Shown here piece by piece: positions 1 through 6,755 of a stretch of 11,332 nt of DNA. The translations under genes were made by a program, and so were the position numbers. Position 1 is the stretch's first letter, and each line of letters starts with the position of its first letter. The stretch comes from an uncultured Gemmatimonadaceae bacterium (lineage in GTDB: Bacteria > Gemmatimonadota > Gemmatimonadetes > Gemmatimonadales > Gemmatimonadaceae): contig CATPBD010000155.1 in NCBI GenBank assembly GCA_955652265.1, positions 1 through 11,332 of the forward strand, in the 5' to 3' direction. The notes beneath the pieces were generated by a model. That model made no database searches. It was given only the letters and a program-made list of their open reading frames with translations, and was not told the DNA's origin.

Positions 1-19
1 ACCGGAATCTGACTCCTCT

Positions 20-1075
20 TCAGGTACCTTCTGCTGGCTGGTTGTTCCGAATGGCCGGGGACAAGTCGAGCATCTTCGTATCACCGAGATAATCGACCGA
101 CTTCAGATCGGCGGCATTGCGTAGTTGTTGAACGATGGCCGCGATTCGGTTCGATGCCGACAGGAACTCGGCGGCTAGCTCTGGAATCTCGTCGGGAGTT
201 GCGCCGTGCGCCAAGAGTTCGGCGTTCATCGTCAGTGCGGTGAGTACGTTGTTCATTTCGTGCGCCACTGCGACGGAAGTCTCCGCGATGCCCCCGAGCC
301 GCTCCGCCTGAAGACTCCGCTGCGCCAGTTGTCGCTGCTGCGTGATGTCCTGGATCTGGCCGATAAAATAACTCGGGTTGCCGGCTGCATCGTGCACTGC
401 CGAAACTGCGAGCGACACCCATATCAGCTGACCGTCCTTCCGATAGTACCGTTTGACACGATTGTAGCTGCTGATCTCGCCTGAGAAGAGGCGGCGCATA
501 AGAACCCGATCTTCTGCCACATCGTCCGGATGCGTTATTCGTTCAACGCTTGTATCGAGCAGCTCCCCCTCCGAGTATGCAAGCATTTCGCAGAGTGAGT
601 TGTTCGCCCGCAGCCAACGGCCGTCGAGAGAGACGAACGCCATCCCATGCGGTGAGTACCGGAACGCGTTCCCAAATCGCTCTTCGCTCTCGCGCAGGGC
701 TCGCTCAGCTTCGTTCCTCTTGCTGATGTCCCTTACCAATCCGAGAATCGCTGGATGCCCGTCGAAAATGATCGGCACCGACACCACCTCCGCGGGAAGA
801 ATCTCGCCAGAACACGACACGAACTGAACGTCGAGTGGAGGTACTGCGGCGTCGGTTTTCGCAAGCTCCTCGAGACGGTCGACCACCAGTTGCCGCCAGT
901 CGGGATGCACGAAGTCCATGATCGGCCGCCCCACGAGCGAGGCAGCATCGCCACCGAGCTTTTGAGCGGCGAAGGGATTCAGATAGAGAAAGGTTTCGAA
1001 ATTGTAAACCATGATTGCCTCGGGAGCGCTCTCGATCATCGCCTTGAAATCGCCGCTTCTGAGAGTCGGTCGCAT
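20..1075 (-). CDS. PAS-PAS-DHp sensor protein lacking the kinase ATPase domain
   Basis: A 351-residue soluble protein with no membrane segment or signal peptide. PAS domain 1 spans about residues 10-120 and ends in the usual VRDIS-type strand. PAS domain 2 spans about 130-248 (HPDD motif near 182, IQDIT at its end). A histidine-kinase dimerisation helix follows at about 255-325, with the H-box VAHEMNNVLTALTMN placing the phospho-accepting histidine at H272. The protein then stops after a ~25-residue tail: the N, G1 and G2 boxes of the HATPase domain are absent. It therefore looks like a sensor that can dimerise and perhaps accept a phosphate but cannot bind ATP. It is divergent from the DHp-receiver gene to its right. 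The ATG start gives a full first PAS domain; only a weak GAG-like ribosome site precedes it. Alternatives are a degenerated kinase, or a phosphotransfer protein served by another kinase. Domain reading is firm, function is inferred. Confidence 0.85.
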   Translation of the reverse strand: MRPTLRSGDFKAMIESAPEAIMVYNFETFLYLNPFAAQKLGGDAASLVGRPIMDFVHPDWRQLVVDRLEELAKTDAAVPPLDVQFVSCSGEILPAEVVSVPIIFDGHPAILGLVRDISKRNEAERALRESEERFGNAFRYSPHGMAFVSLDGRWLRANNSLCEMLAYSEGELLDTSVERITHPDDVAEDRVLMRRLFSGEISSYNRVKRYYRKDGQLIWVSLAVSAVHDAAGNPSYFIGQIQDITQQRQLAQRSLQAERLGGIAETSVAVAHEMNNVLTALTMNAELLAHGATPDEIPELAAEFLSASNRIAAIVQQLRNAADLKSVDYLGDTKMLDLSPAIRNNQPAEGT

Positions 1076-1308
1076 AGCTCAATATACTGGCGACCGTAAT
1101 GGGTGTAGGGAAAGACCTTAGTGTGGACGGATGCTCCTGCACGATGCGTTAGCTTGCACCACAGTCCAGCTGCGGTTGCACATCCACGGAGAAAAAAGCT
1201 CTGAAAAAATCCAGAGGCGGCTCAGGCACCAGGAAGCAACAGAACGCCGCCAGCAGGACTGGCTCTCGCTCACACGCGCTCGAGGAAGCGAACAAAACCG
1301 CGGGCTAC
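1076..1308. other. Divergent intergenic region, partly the 5' end of the next gene
   Basis: This region lies between the divergent PAS-PAS-DHp gene and the first conventional start (GTG 1309) of the DHp-receiver gene. The promoters for both should be here, but I see no convincing -35/-10 pair. The reading frame of the downstream gene is open back to a TAG at 1150-1152. It has no ATG, GTG or TTG before 1309, although the residues just before 1309 (LEEANKTAGY) read as a normal lead-in to the H-box. A GGAG at 1188-1191 sits 9 nt before an in-frame CTG at 1201, which could be a rare non-AUG start. Confidence 0.45.
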
Positions 1309-1950
1309 GTGGCGCACGAGCTGAACAACCTTCTTACGGTCATCCAGATCAACACCGAGTTTCTGCTCGAGTCCACGGAGGAGATTCCGGAAAGCGCGGG
1401 GGAGTTGGATGAGATTCAGCGCGCATCCAGGCGCGCTTCAATTCTTGCCCGTCAGCTCCTGGCGTCATCGAGGCTGGAGCCTTTCGATCCGAAGCTCGCC
1501 GCAGCGACACTGGGTAGAAAATCCCCGACCCCTGTGTCCAAATCGCGGGCACTCGCCAGGGAAAAGGCACCTCGCACGACGGAGACTATCCTGCTCGTCG
1601 AAGACGAGGCCGCGCTGCGCAGCCTCGCGAAGAAGATCCTCTCGCAGAAGGGTTACAGAGTGCTAGAAGCATCCGACGGAGCGATCGCTCTACGAGTTGC
1701 CGCTGGACACGTTGGGGAGATAGACCTGATCCTGACCGACGTCGCGATGCCCAATCTTGGCGGCCGCGGGATGGTCGAGGAGCTGAAAGAGCTGAGCCCG
1801 GAGATGAGGATCCTCTTCATCTCTGGCTACCCGAAGGAAGAAGTGTTTCCAGATGAGGAGACGGCCAACCTCACGCCCTATCTGCAGAAGCCGTTCACGA
1901 GCGAGGCACTCTTATCAGAGGTGCGCGCCGCCCTCGGCTACGCCCGATAA
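1309..1950 (+). CDS. DHp-receiver protein (hybrid-kinase-like, no ATPase domain)
   Basis: A 213-residue protein counted from the GTG at 1309. Residues 1-55 match a kinase dimerisation helix pair: H-box VAHELNNLLTVIQINTEF with the histidine at residue 3, and a second helix ending in ARQLLASSR. After a ~35-residue linker, a complete receiver domain begins at TETILLVEDE (acidic pair E98/D99). Phospho-acceptor D144 lies in LTDVAMP, the switch serine is S172 in ISG, and the conserved lysine is K194 in QKPF. No HATPase domain lies between the two parts and no DNA-binding domain follows. The GTG start cuts directly before the H-box, so the true N-terminus almost certainly lies upstream (up to CTG 1201, 36 more residues). 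The gene resembles a hybrid kinase that has lost its sensor and ATPase parts. It could act as a phosphate shuttle or sink, or be a decaying remnant. Its stop lies 9 nt from the stop of the convergent transporter gene. Confidence 0.8.
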   Translation: MAHELNNLLTVIQINTEFLLESTEEIPESAGELDEIQRASRRASILARQLLASSRLEPFDPKLAAATLGRKSPTPVSKSRALAREKAPRTTETILLVEDEAALRSLAKKILSQKGYRVLEASDGAIALRVAAGHVGEIDLILTDVAMPNLGGRGMVEELKELSPEMRILFISGYPKEEVFPDEETANLTPYLQKPFTSEALLSEVRAALGYAR

Positions 1951-1959
1951 GAATTCCCA

Positions 1960-3174
1960 CTAGGCAGCGGTCCTAGCCGGCGAGCGTCGAAGCGCGGCAA
2001 GCCTCCTGATTGCGGCGATGCCCGCGACGGGGCCGAGCGCGAGCACGACGAAACCCCAGCGCCAGCCGGCGTGCTGCGCAATGACGGGGACGATTTGCAT
2101 TGGAAGCATTGTGAGGAGAAAGCCCAGCGAGGTCTGCACCGTGAGCGCCGTCCCGACTGTGTGGGGTGGCACAGATTCCGTCACCAGCGCACTGAATTGC
2201 GCGCTGTCTGCGATGACGAAGAAACCCCAGGTCATGGCCAGTGCGCCAAGCACCCACAGTGGCGCCCCGAACAGAATTCCGCTCAACAGACAGCAGCTGC
2301 CGCTCATGAACAGTGAGATTGAAACGAGCCGTTCCCTTCCCCGCTTGTCGGCGAAGAGTCCTCCCCACACCGAGCCGAATCCACCGATGGCGATCGTTGT
2401 GAACGCGAGCAGTGAGATCAGCCTCGGCGCGCGAAACCTGCCCGCACTGGCGGCAACGCTGGCGGCGAGGAACGCGGGAATCCAGGTCCAGAACGCGTAC
2501 AGCTCGAACATGTGTCCGAGGTAGCTCGTAGTCGCGAGCCGCCACTCTCGAACTCGCACAACGTCTCCGACATGGCTCCATGAAAAGGGCCGCGACGTGA
2601 ACGGAAATGGACCGTCGCGATACCAGAGTGCCACCAATACCGCTCCGCCTACGGCGCCCACGCTCGCGGTCAGCACGACCGGACGCAATCCGACGTGCGG
2701 AATGGCGCGGACGAGATAGGGGGTCGCTTTCCCGACGGTGAGCGCGCCGACGATCACGCCGATCGCAAATCCGCGCTCGGCCTTAAACCAGGTGGAGATC
2801 ATCTTCATGGCCGGCGGATAAACTCCAGCCAGGCAGAAACCCGTGAGAAAGCGCGCCACTAGCGCCAGTCCGTACCCCGGCACGGCCAGGATCGCGGCAT
2901 TGGCGGCGGCGCCGAGCAGCGCCGAAGCGCTGAAAAGTCGGCCGGCCGGGATGAGGTCGGCGAGGTTGAGCACCGCGATGACGGCTGTGCCGCACACGAA
3001 GCCCAGTTGCACGATCGTCGTGAGCCAGCCCACTTCAGCGGGAGTGAGACCCCAGATCGCCCTTAGCTGTGGCGAGACCGCGCTCGCGGCAAACCACAAC
3101 GACATCCCCAAAAGCTCGGCGATTCCCAGTAACGCGAGCACCCGCCAGCGCGTCGAGTATATGTCACCTGACAT
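1960..3174 (-). CDS. Major facilitator superfamily transporter
   Basis: A 404-residue polytopic membrane protein with about 12 hydrophobic segments in two six-helix halves, typical of MFS carriers. The first helix is LLGIAELLGMSLWFAASAV. The loop between helices 2 and 3 has the motif-A position in degenerate form (NLADLIPAGR), while the equivalent loop in the second half is well kept (GGLFADKRGRER). RFLTGFCLAGVYPPAMK corresponds to the helix 4-5 region. The family exports or imports small solutes by a proton-coupled mechanism; the substrate cannot be told from sequence, so an efflux or a nutrient role are both possible. I chose the ATG at 3172-3174 rather than the longer frame starting at 3360. 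The extra 62 residues are Arg-rich, not membrane-like, and overlap the divergent neighbour. GAGG about 12 nt upstream may be its ribosome site. It is divergent from the HEAT-like gene with only 33 nt between start codons. Confidence 0.9.
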   Translation of the reverse strand: MSGDIYSTRWRVLALLGIAELLGMSLWFAASAVSPQLRAIWGLTPAEVGWLTTIVQLGFVCGTAVIAVLNLADLIPAGRLFSASALLGAAANAAILAVPGYGLALVARFLTGFCLAGVYPPAMKMISTWFKAERGFAIGVIVGALTVGKATPYLVRAIPHVGLRPVVLTASVGAVGGAVLVALWYRDGPFPFTSRPFSWSHVGDVVRVREWRLATTSYLGHMFELYAFWTWIPAFLAASVAASAGRFRAPRLISLLAFTTIAIGGFGSVWGGLFADKRGRERLVSISLFMSGSCCLLSGILFGAPLWVLGALAMTWGFFVIADSAQFSALVTESVPPHTVGTALTVQTSLGFLLTMLPMQIVPVIAQHAGWRWGFVVLALGPVAGIAAIRRLAALRRSPARTAA

Positions 3175-3178
3175 GTCA
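3161..3178. promoter_or_regulatory. Overlapping TGTCA/TGACA inverted repeats at the transporter start
   Basis: The stretch ATGTCA-CC-TGACAT (3161-3174) is a perfect inverted repeat. The palindrome TGACATGTCA (3169-3178) overlaps it, giving three alternating half-sites in 18 bases. It covers the start codon and first codons of the transporter gene and lies 30 nt from the start of the divergent gene. Both promoters must be compressed around this short gap, so a protein bound here could act on both. This is a sequence observation. An operator role is inferred, and chance is possible because part of the pattern is coding. Confidence 0.35.
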
Positions 3179-3207
3179 AAACTTAGCCTCGACACGTACG
3201 CCTCGAA

Positions 3208-5367
3208 ATGACGAACCCAGCTCAGACAGCACCACCGTCTGCTCCTTCGGCGCCTGCAGCGCCGCGGGCAGCCGTCGCGACGCTCTCGCGCGAGCTGGCG
3301 GATTTCCTGATCGAGCTTTCGATCACGCTCAACAAGCACGCGATCTATCCCAACAAGCACCCGCTCCTCGACCTGGCGATCTATGGTGTAGCTAATCGCT
3401 TGGCGCTCCTCTTCGACGAGAAGCGCGACTCGCTTTCGATCGGAGTTGCCCGCAGACAGCTGATAATCGAGGGCGTCGCGACGGATCCGCTAAACCCGGT
3501 GCTCAAGGAACTCGCGCAGCGCCTGCACAAGCATCACATCGGCGCAATAAAGTTCGTTCGGGGGATCACTCGGGAAGAGCTCGCGGAAGCTCTTGCCGCT
3601 CTCGCCCTGGATCCGGTCAGAACCGAAAAGCCGATAGGTCACGATCTCGACCGGATCGGCGACCTGTGGGAGCACGTCAGGTTTTTCCCTCTAACCTACG
3701 ACCGCCTTCAGCTGATTGAGGACGACGGGAGCGGCGAACCCGCGGGCCCGGACCAAATGGCCTCCAGCCGCGCAACGCAACTGTGGATCGGACTTGCGCG
3801 GGCCGCTCTCGTCTCCGATACGTCCGCGTCCTCTGGCCCGCGGGAAGAGCCGGACGAAAGCACTGCCCTAGAGCCGGCAACCGTCGCACGCGCTATCGAT
3901 GAGCATCAGCGCGAGGAAGCGTACGATCAGGTCATCGTTGGCTACCTGCTCCAGATTGGCGACGAGCTGAGGACTGCGGACGGACCCGAAGCAGTGGGAT
4001 TGCAGCGCCGAGTCTCACGACTGGTTGGATCGCTCAAGGAATCGACGCTCGAGAAGCTGCTGGAGATGGGCGGCGACAAAGCGCAAAGAAGGAAGTTTCT
4101 CCTGGACGCCTCGCAGGGAGTCACGGTCGAAGCGGTGATCGATCTCGTCAAAGCCGCCTCGGCTGCGGAAGGGCAAACCGTTTCCCACTCGATGCTTCGG
4201 ATGCTGTCCAAGCTCGCGCACCATCCGTCTTCCGGCGGTCCGCGGCAGAAAACGGATCCGACCGTACGCGATGTCATGCGCCGCCTGGTCGACGACTGGA
4301 GCCTCGACGACCCCAACCCGGAGGCGTACCGGAGAGTATTGGAGAACATGTCGACCTCCCGCAGCGAGAGCGAGGCTGCTGCGAGTCAGGCACACCCCAC
4401 TGAGTGCGAGCCGGAGCGCATGGTGCAGATCGCAATCGAGGTGGGGGCGATGGGCCCCCAGGTCAGGGAAGCAATGTCCAGCCTTTGCAAGTCGGGCCGT
4501 GCAGGCGTGCTCCTCGATATGGTCGAGAGCGCTCCCAGTGCCGATGCCGGCGCACCCGTTTGGGAGTTTCTCCTCGGTCAGGGCATTCTCGACACTCTGC
4601 TCAAGCAGCAGCGCGTCGACTTACCACTGGTCGGCCGGTTTGCACGGCGCGTGGGAATATCTTCAGCCCCCGCACTTATCGCCGCGGCGACAACGTACGA
4701 GGATGCAAAGATCCGCACGCAGTTCTACGATCTGCTGCATTCCCTCGGCGACGATGCGGGGTCGGTAATATCCGAAAAAATCCCCGAAGCGCCGCCCCTT
4801 GTGCAGCGCGAGCTGCTCGCCCTTCTCGGGCGTCTCGGGGCGCTGCCTGCCAACTTTTCGGCGAACGACTACGTGCTCAATCCGGAACCTCTGGTTCGGC
4901 GGGAAGCAGTAAGGCTTCTGCTGCGTGATCCTTCCACCCGCGACAGCGCCGCCATGACCGCGCTGTTCGACCAGGACGATAGAGTCGTCTTCGTTGGCTT
5001 GACCGCGGCGCAGGAAAAGTGTCCGTCCGCCGCGGTCGACCTGATAAAGCACCGCGTGGATCGGGGAGAGCTCGATTCGCAGCTCCGTACGATGGGTATC
5101 CGCATAGTTGCGCAGCAGCGCGGTCCGCAGACTCTGGAATGGTTGCTCGGCTTTGTCGCGGGTGAGGCTCGGTGGCCGCGGCGCCCGAAGCTCCGCCCCT
5201 CCACACCCGAGATGCTCGCGGCCTTGAGCATGATAACGTCGGGGTGGAGCGATGACCCAGCTGCGGCTGCCGCCATCAGGCTTGCTGAACAGAGCAAGGA
5301 TTCTGAGGTCCGCGCCAAGGTCTCCCGCAAGCGGTCAGGCGAATCAGAAGGGTCGAACCAGACATGA
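3208..5367 (+). CDS. HEAT-like helical protein of unknown function with HD-GYP-partner N-module
   Basis: A 719-residue protein I cannot assign to a named family. Residues 1-28 are a Pro/Ala-rich tail. Residues 33-131 form a module with YPNKHP near 47-52, then HHIGAIKFVRGITREEL near 109-125. This module recurs at the N-terminus of the next gene's product. Residues 180-230 and 340-400 are acidic or Ser-rich linkers. From about 480 to 700 the sequence is helix pairs of HEAT-repeat style, for example PLVQRELLALLGRLG (530-544) and PLVRREAVRLLLRDP (561-575). There is no signal peptide, membrane segment or catalytic motif. The protein is probably a cytoplasmic scaffold or adaptor. Its stop overlaps the start of the HD-GYP gene (ATGA), so the two are co-translated and likely function together. 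The ATG at 3208 has no strong ribosome site but gives the intact module. The HEAT assignment is by eye and moderate; the partnership is inferred. Confidence 0.75.
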   Translation: MTNPAQTAPPSAPSAPAAPRAAVATLSRELADFLIELSITLNKHAIYPNKHPLLDLAIYGVANRLALLFDEKRDSLSIGVARRQLIIEGVATDPLNPVLKELAQRLHKHHIGAIKFVRGITREELAEALAALALDPVRTEKPIGHDLDRIGDLWEHVRFFPLTYDRLQLIEDDGSGEPAGPDQMASSRATQLWIGLARAALVSDTSASSGPREEPDESTALEPATVARAIDEHQREEAYDQVIVGYLLQIGDELRTADGPEAVGLQRRVSRLVGSLKESTLEKLLEMGGDKAQRRKFLLDASQGVTVEAVIDLVKAASAAEGQTVSHSMLRMLSKLAHHPSSGGPRQKTDPTVRDVMRRLVDDWSLDDPNPEAYRRVLENMSTSRSESEAAASQAHPTECEPERMVQIAIEVGAMGPQVREAMSSLCKSGRAGVLLDMVESAPSADAGAPVWEFLLGQGILDTLLKQQRVDLPLVGRFARRVGISSAPALIAAATTYEDAKIRTQFYDLLHSLGDDAGSVISEKIPEAPPLVQRELLALLGRLGALPANFSANDYVLNPEPLVRREAVRLLLRDPSTRDSAAMTALFDQDDRVVFVGLTAAQEKCPSAAVDLIKHRVDRGELDSQLRTMGIRIVAQQRGPQTLEWLLGFVAGEARWPRRPKLRPSTPEMLAALSMITSGWSDDPAAAAAIRLAEQSKDSEVRAKVSRKRSGESEGSNQT

Positions 5368-6629
5368 GCGATCCCATTCAATTCCTGGTCTCGTTTGGCC
5401 AGGCGGTTTCGACGATGGCCTTGTACAACGACGGTCACCCGGCTCGGGAGCGTGCGGTGGACCGCTCGTACCGCTACCTGAGAGACCTTCAGAAGTTCGA
5501 TCCCAACCCTCGCTTCTCCTTTCTCGGTGAAGAAACCATTTACGGTGAGAAGCCACTGCGCGAGCTCGGTGATTGGGAGTGGGGGACGCGATTGGCGCAA
5601 GCCGGCGTGCAGCGGATGGAGCTCGCGAACAACGTCACGCGGGAGGAGTACGAGGAATTCCTCGAAGAGATGATGGCACGCATCACTCTGTCGGTGATCG
5701 ACTCCGCCGAGGCCAGACCGGCGCGCGCATCCGGCATCAAGGTTGGGACACTCGGAATCCGGGGAGACACGAGAGAGCTCCAGGAGACGCTCGAGGCAGA
5801 TGTCCCCGTCGCTACGATCTCGTACTCACTTGGCGAGGAGGCAGCGTCGATTCAGTCGATGCACAGGGAAGTGCAGGAGCGCGGCAAGCTCCCTCTGGCT
5901 GAGGCAGAGGCCGTGGTGCGGTCGTTGTCCATGGCGATGCACGGGGACCAGGACATGATTCTTCCGCTGCTCCAGCTCAAGGAATTCGACGAATACACGA
6001 CTACGCATTCGCTCAATGTCTCCGTACTGACAATGGCGCTAGCCGAGTCGCTGGGTCTCGCGGCACAGGACGTCCGCACGTTCGGGATTGCCGGACTGCT
6101 GCACGATCTCGGAAAGGTGAATGTCCCACAGGAGATCCTGAACAAGCCGGGAAAGCTCACCGACGAGGAGCGGATGATAATGCAGCAGCATCCCGTGGCG
6201 GGAGCAAAGCTGATCATCGAGAGCGGTCGCCGCCTCGACCTCGCCGCAGCGGTGGCGCACGAGCACCACATCATGATAAACGGACACGGCTATCCGAAGC
6301 AGCACTACGACCGGGATTGCCACAAGGCCAGCAAGCTCGTGCACGTCTGCGATGTGTATGATGCGCTCCGTACGAAGCGTCCGTACCGTGACGCCTGGGA
6401 GTCGGCGCGAGCGCTTACCTACATCGAGGAGCGGGCTGGAACCGAGTTCGAGCCAGGTGCCGCCACCGCATTTGTGACGATGATGCGCAAAGTGGAAGGC
6501 GGAATTCAGCTCTCGCCGATGCCGGAAACGGCCGCCAACGGCAGCGCGCAGGTCGCCAATATTTCTCCGGATTCACTGGCGCCCGCAACCCCTTTGCCGA
6601 CCGGGCAGAAGCCCGAAAGCACCCCGTAA
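5364..6629 (+). CDS. HD-GYP domain cyclic-di-GMP phosphodiesterase
   Basis: A 421-residue soluble protein. Residues 7-104 repeat the module of the upstream HEAT-like protein (YNDGHP at 21-26, NVTREEYEEFL at 90-100). The HD-GYP domain runs from about 200 to 380. The metal and catalytic residues are in the expected places and spacing: H215 (TTTHS), H247-D248 and K251 (HDLGK), H276 (QQHP), H301-H302, D330 (CDVYDAL), and the signature HGYP at 308-311. This family hydrolyses c-di-GMP to linear pGpG or GMP. Tyr211 stands where members with a three-metal centre carry Glu, and the usual HHE is HHI here. A Pro/Ser-rich tail (385-421) follows. The ATG overlaps the previous stop (ATGA), implying translational coupling. 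No receiver domain is present, so the N-module is the likely input. The pilin gene 126 nt downstream suggests a role in surface behaviour. Enzyme class is confident; physiology is inferred. Confidence 0.93.
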   Translation: MSDPIQFLVSFGQAVSTMALYNDGHPARERAVDRSYRYLRDLQKFDPNPRFSFLGEETIYGEKPLRELGDWEWGTRLAQAGVQRMELANNVTREEYEEFLEEMMARITLSVIDSAEARPARASGIKVGTLGIRGDTRELQETLEADVPVATISYSLGEEAASIQSMHREVQERGKLPLAEAEAVVRSLSMAMHGDQDMILPLLQLKEFDEYTTTHSLNVSVLTMALAESLGLAAQDVRTFGIAGLLHDLGKVNVPQEILNKPGKLTDEERMIMQQHPVAGAKLIIESGRRLDLAAAVAHEHHIMINGHGYPKQHYDRDCHKASKLVHVCDVYDALRTKRPYRDAWESARALTYIEERAGTEFEPGAATAFVTMMRKVEGGIQLSPMPETAANGSAQVANISPDSLAPATPLPTGQKPESTP

Positions 6630-6659
6630 GCCCTGCCACATCCGTTTCCGGTTTTAAGT

Positions 6660-6679
6660 ATGCGTCGGCGCCGACGCAT
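6660..6679. repeat. 20-bp perfect palindrome upstream of the pilin gene
   Basis: ATGCGTCGGCGCCGACGCAT is a perfect inverted repeat with no spacer, 30 nt after the HD-GYP stop and 76 nt before the pilin start. No T-run follows it on either strand, so it is a poor classical terminator. It could be an operator for a dimeric regulator of the pilin gene, or an RNA hairpin between the two genes. Role is inferred. Confidence 0.6.
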
Positions 6680-6729
6680 CCTGTTGCTGCATGGCTAGAA
6701 CAGTCGTCAACTACATAGCAGTTGCAGGA

Positions 6730-6743
6730 CACAAATATTTGTG
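6730..6743. repeat. 14-bp palindrome abutting the pilin ribosome-binding site
   Basis: CACAAATATTTGTG is a perfect palindrome whose last base is the first base of the GGAGGAA ribosome site. It is AT-rich in a GC-rich neighbourhood. It may be a repressor site near the promoter or a structure in the leader affecting ribosome access. No protein can be named for it. Confidence 0.5.
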
Positions 6744-6749
6744 GAGGAA
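6743..6749 (+). promoter_or_regulatory. Strong Shine-Dalgarno site of the pilin gene
   Basis: GGAGGAA lies 6 nt before the ATG at 6756. This is the best ribosome site in the window and decides the start: the alternative in-frame GTG at 6741 overlaps the site itself. It fits a highly expressed structural protein. Confidence 0.85.
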
Positions 6750-6755
6750 CAACAA

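Noticed and set aside
1131..1412. A 93-codon plus-strand frame starting with ATG at 1131
   Set aside because: It runs out of frame across the H-box of the DHp-receiver gene. Only the other frame gives kinase-like sequence.
3175..3360. Longer N-terminus for the transporter, 62 more residues from 3360
   Set aside because: The added residues are Arg-rich and not membrane-like, and they overlap the divergent gene. The methionine at 3174 begins just before the first helix.
4869..5600. A 243-codon minus-strand open frame opposite the HEAT-like and HD-GYP genes
   Set aside because: It is antisense to two well-supported genes across their junction, has Arg/Ser-rich composition and no recognisable domain.
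6660..6679. The 20-bp palindrome as an intrinsic terminator of the HD-GYP gene
   Set aside because: It has no loop and no T-tract follows on either strand.
6681..6717. Sigma-70 promoter for the pilin (TTGCTG and TACATA), or a sigma-54 promoter
   Set aside because: The two hexamers are 22 nt apart, too far for sigma-70, and no TGGCAC-N5-TTGC match is present.
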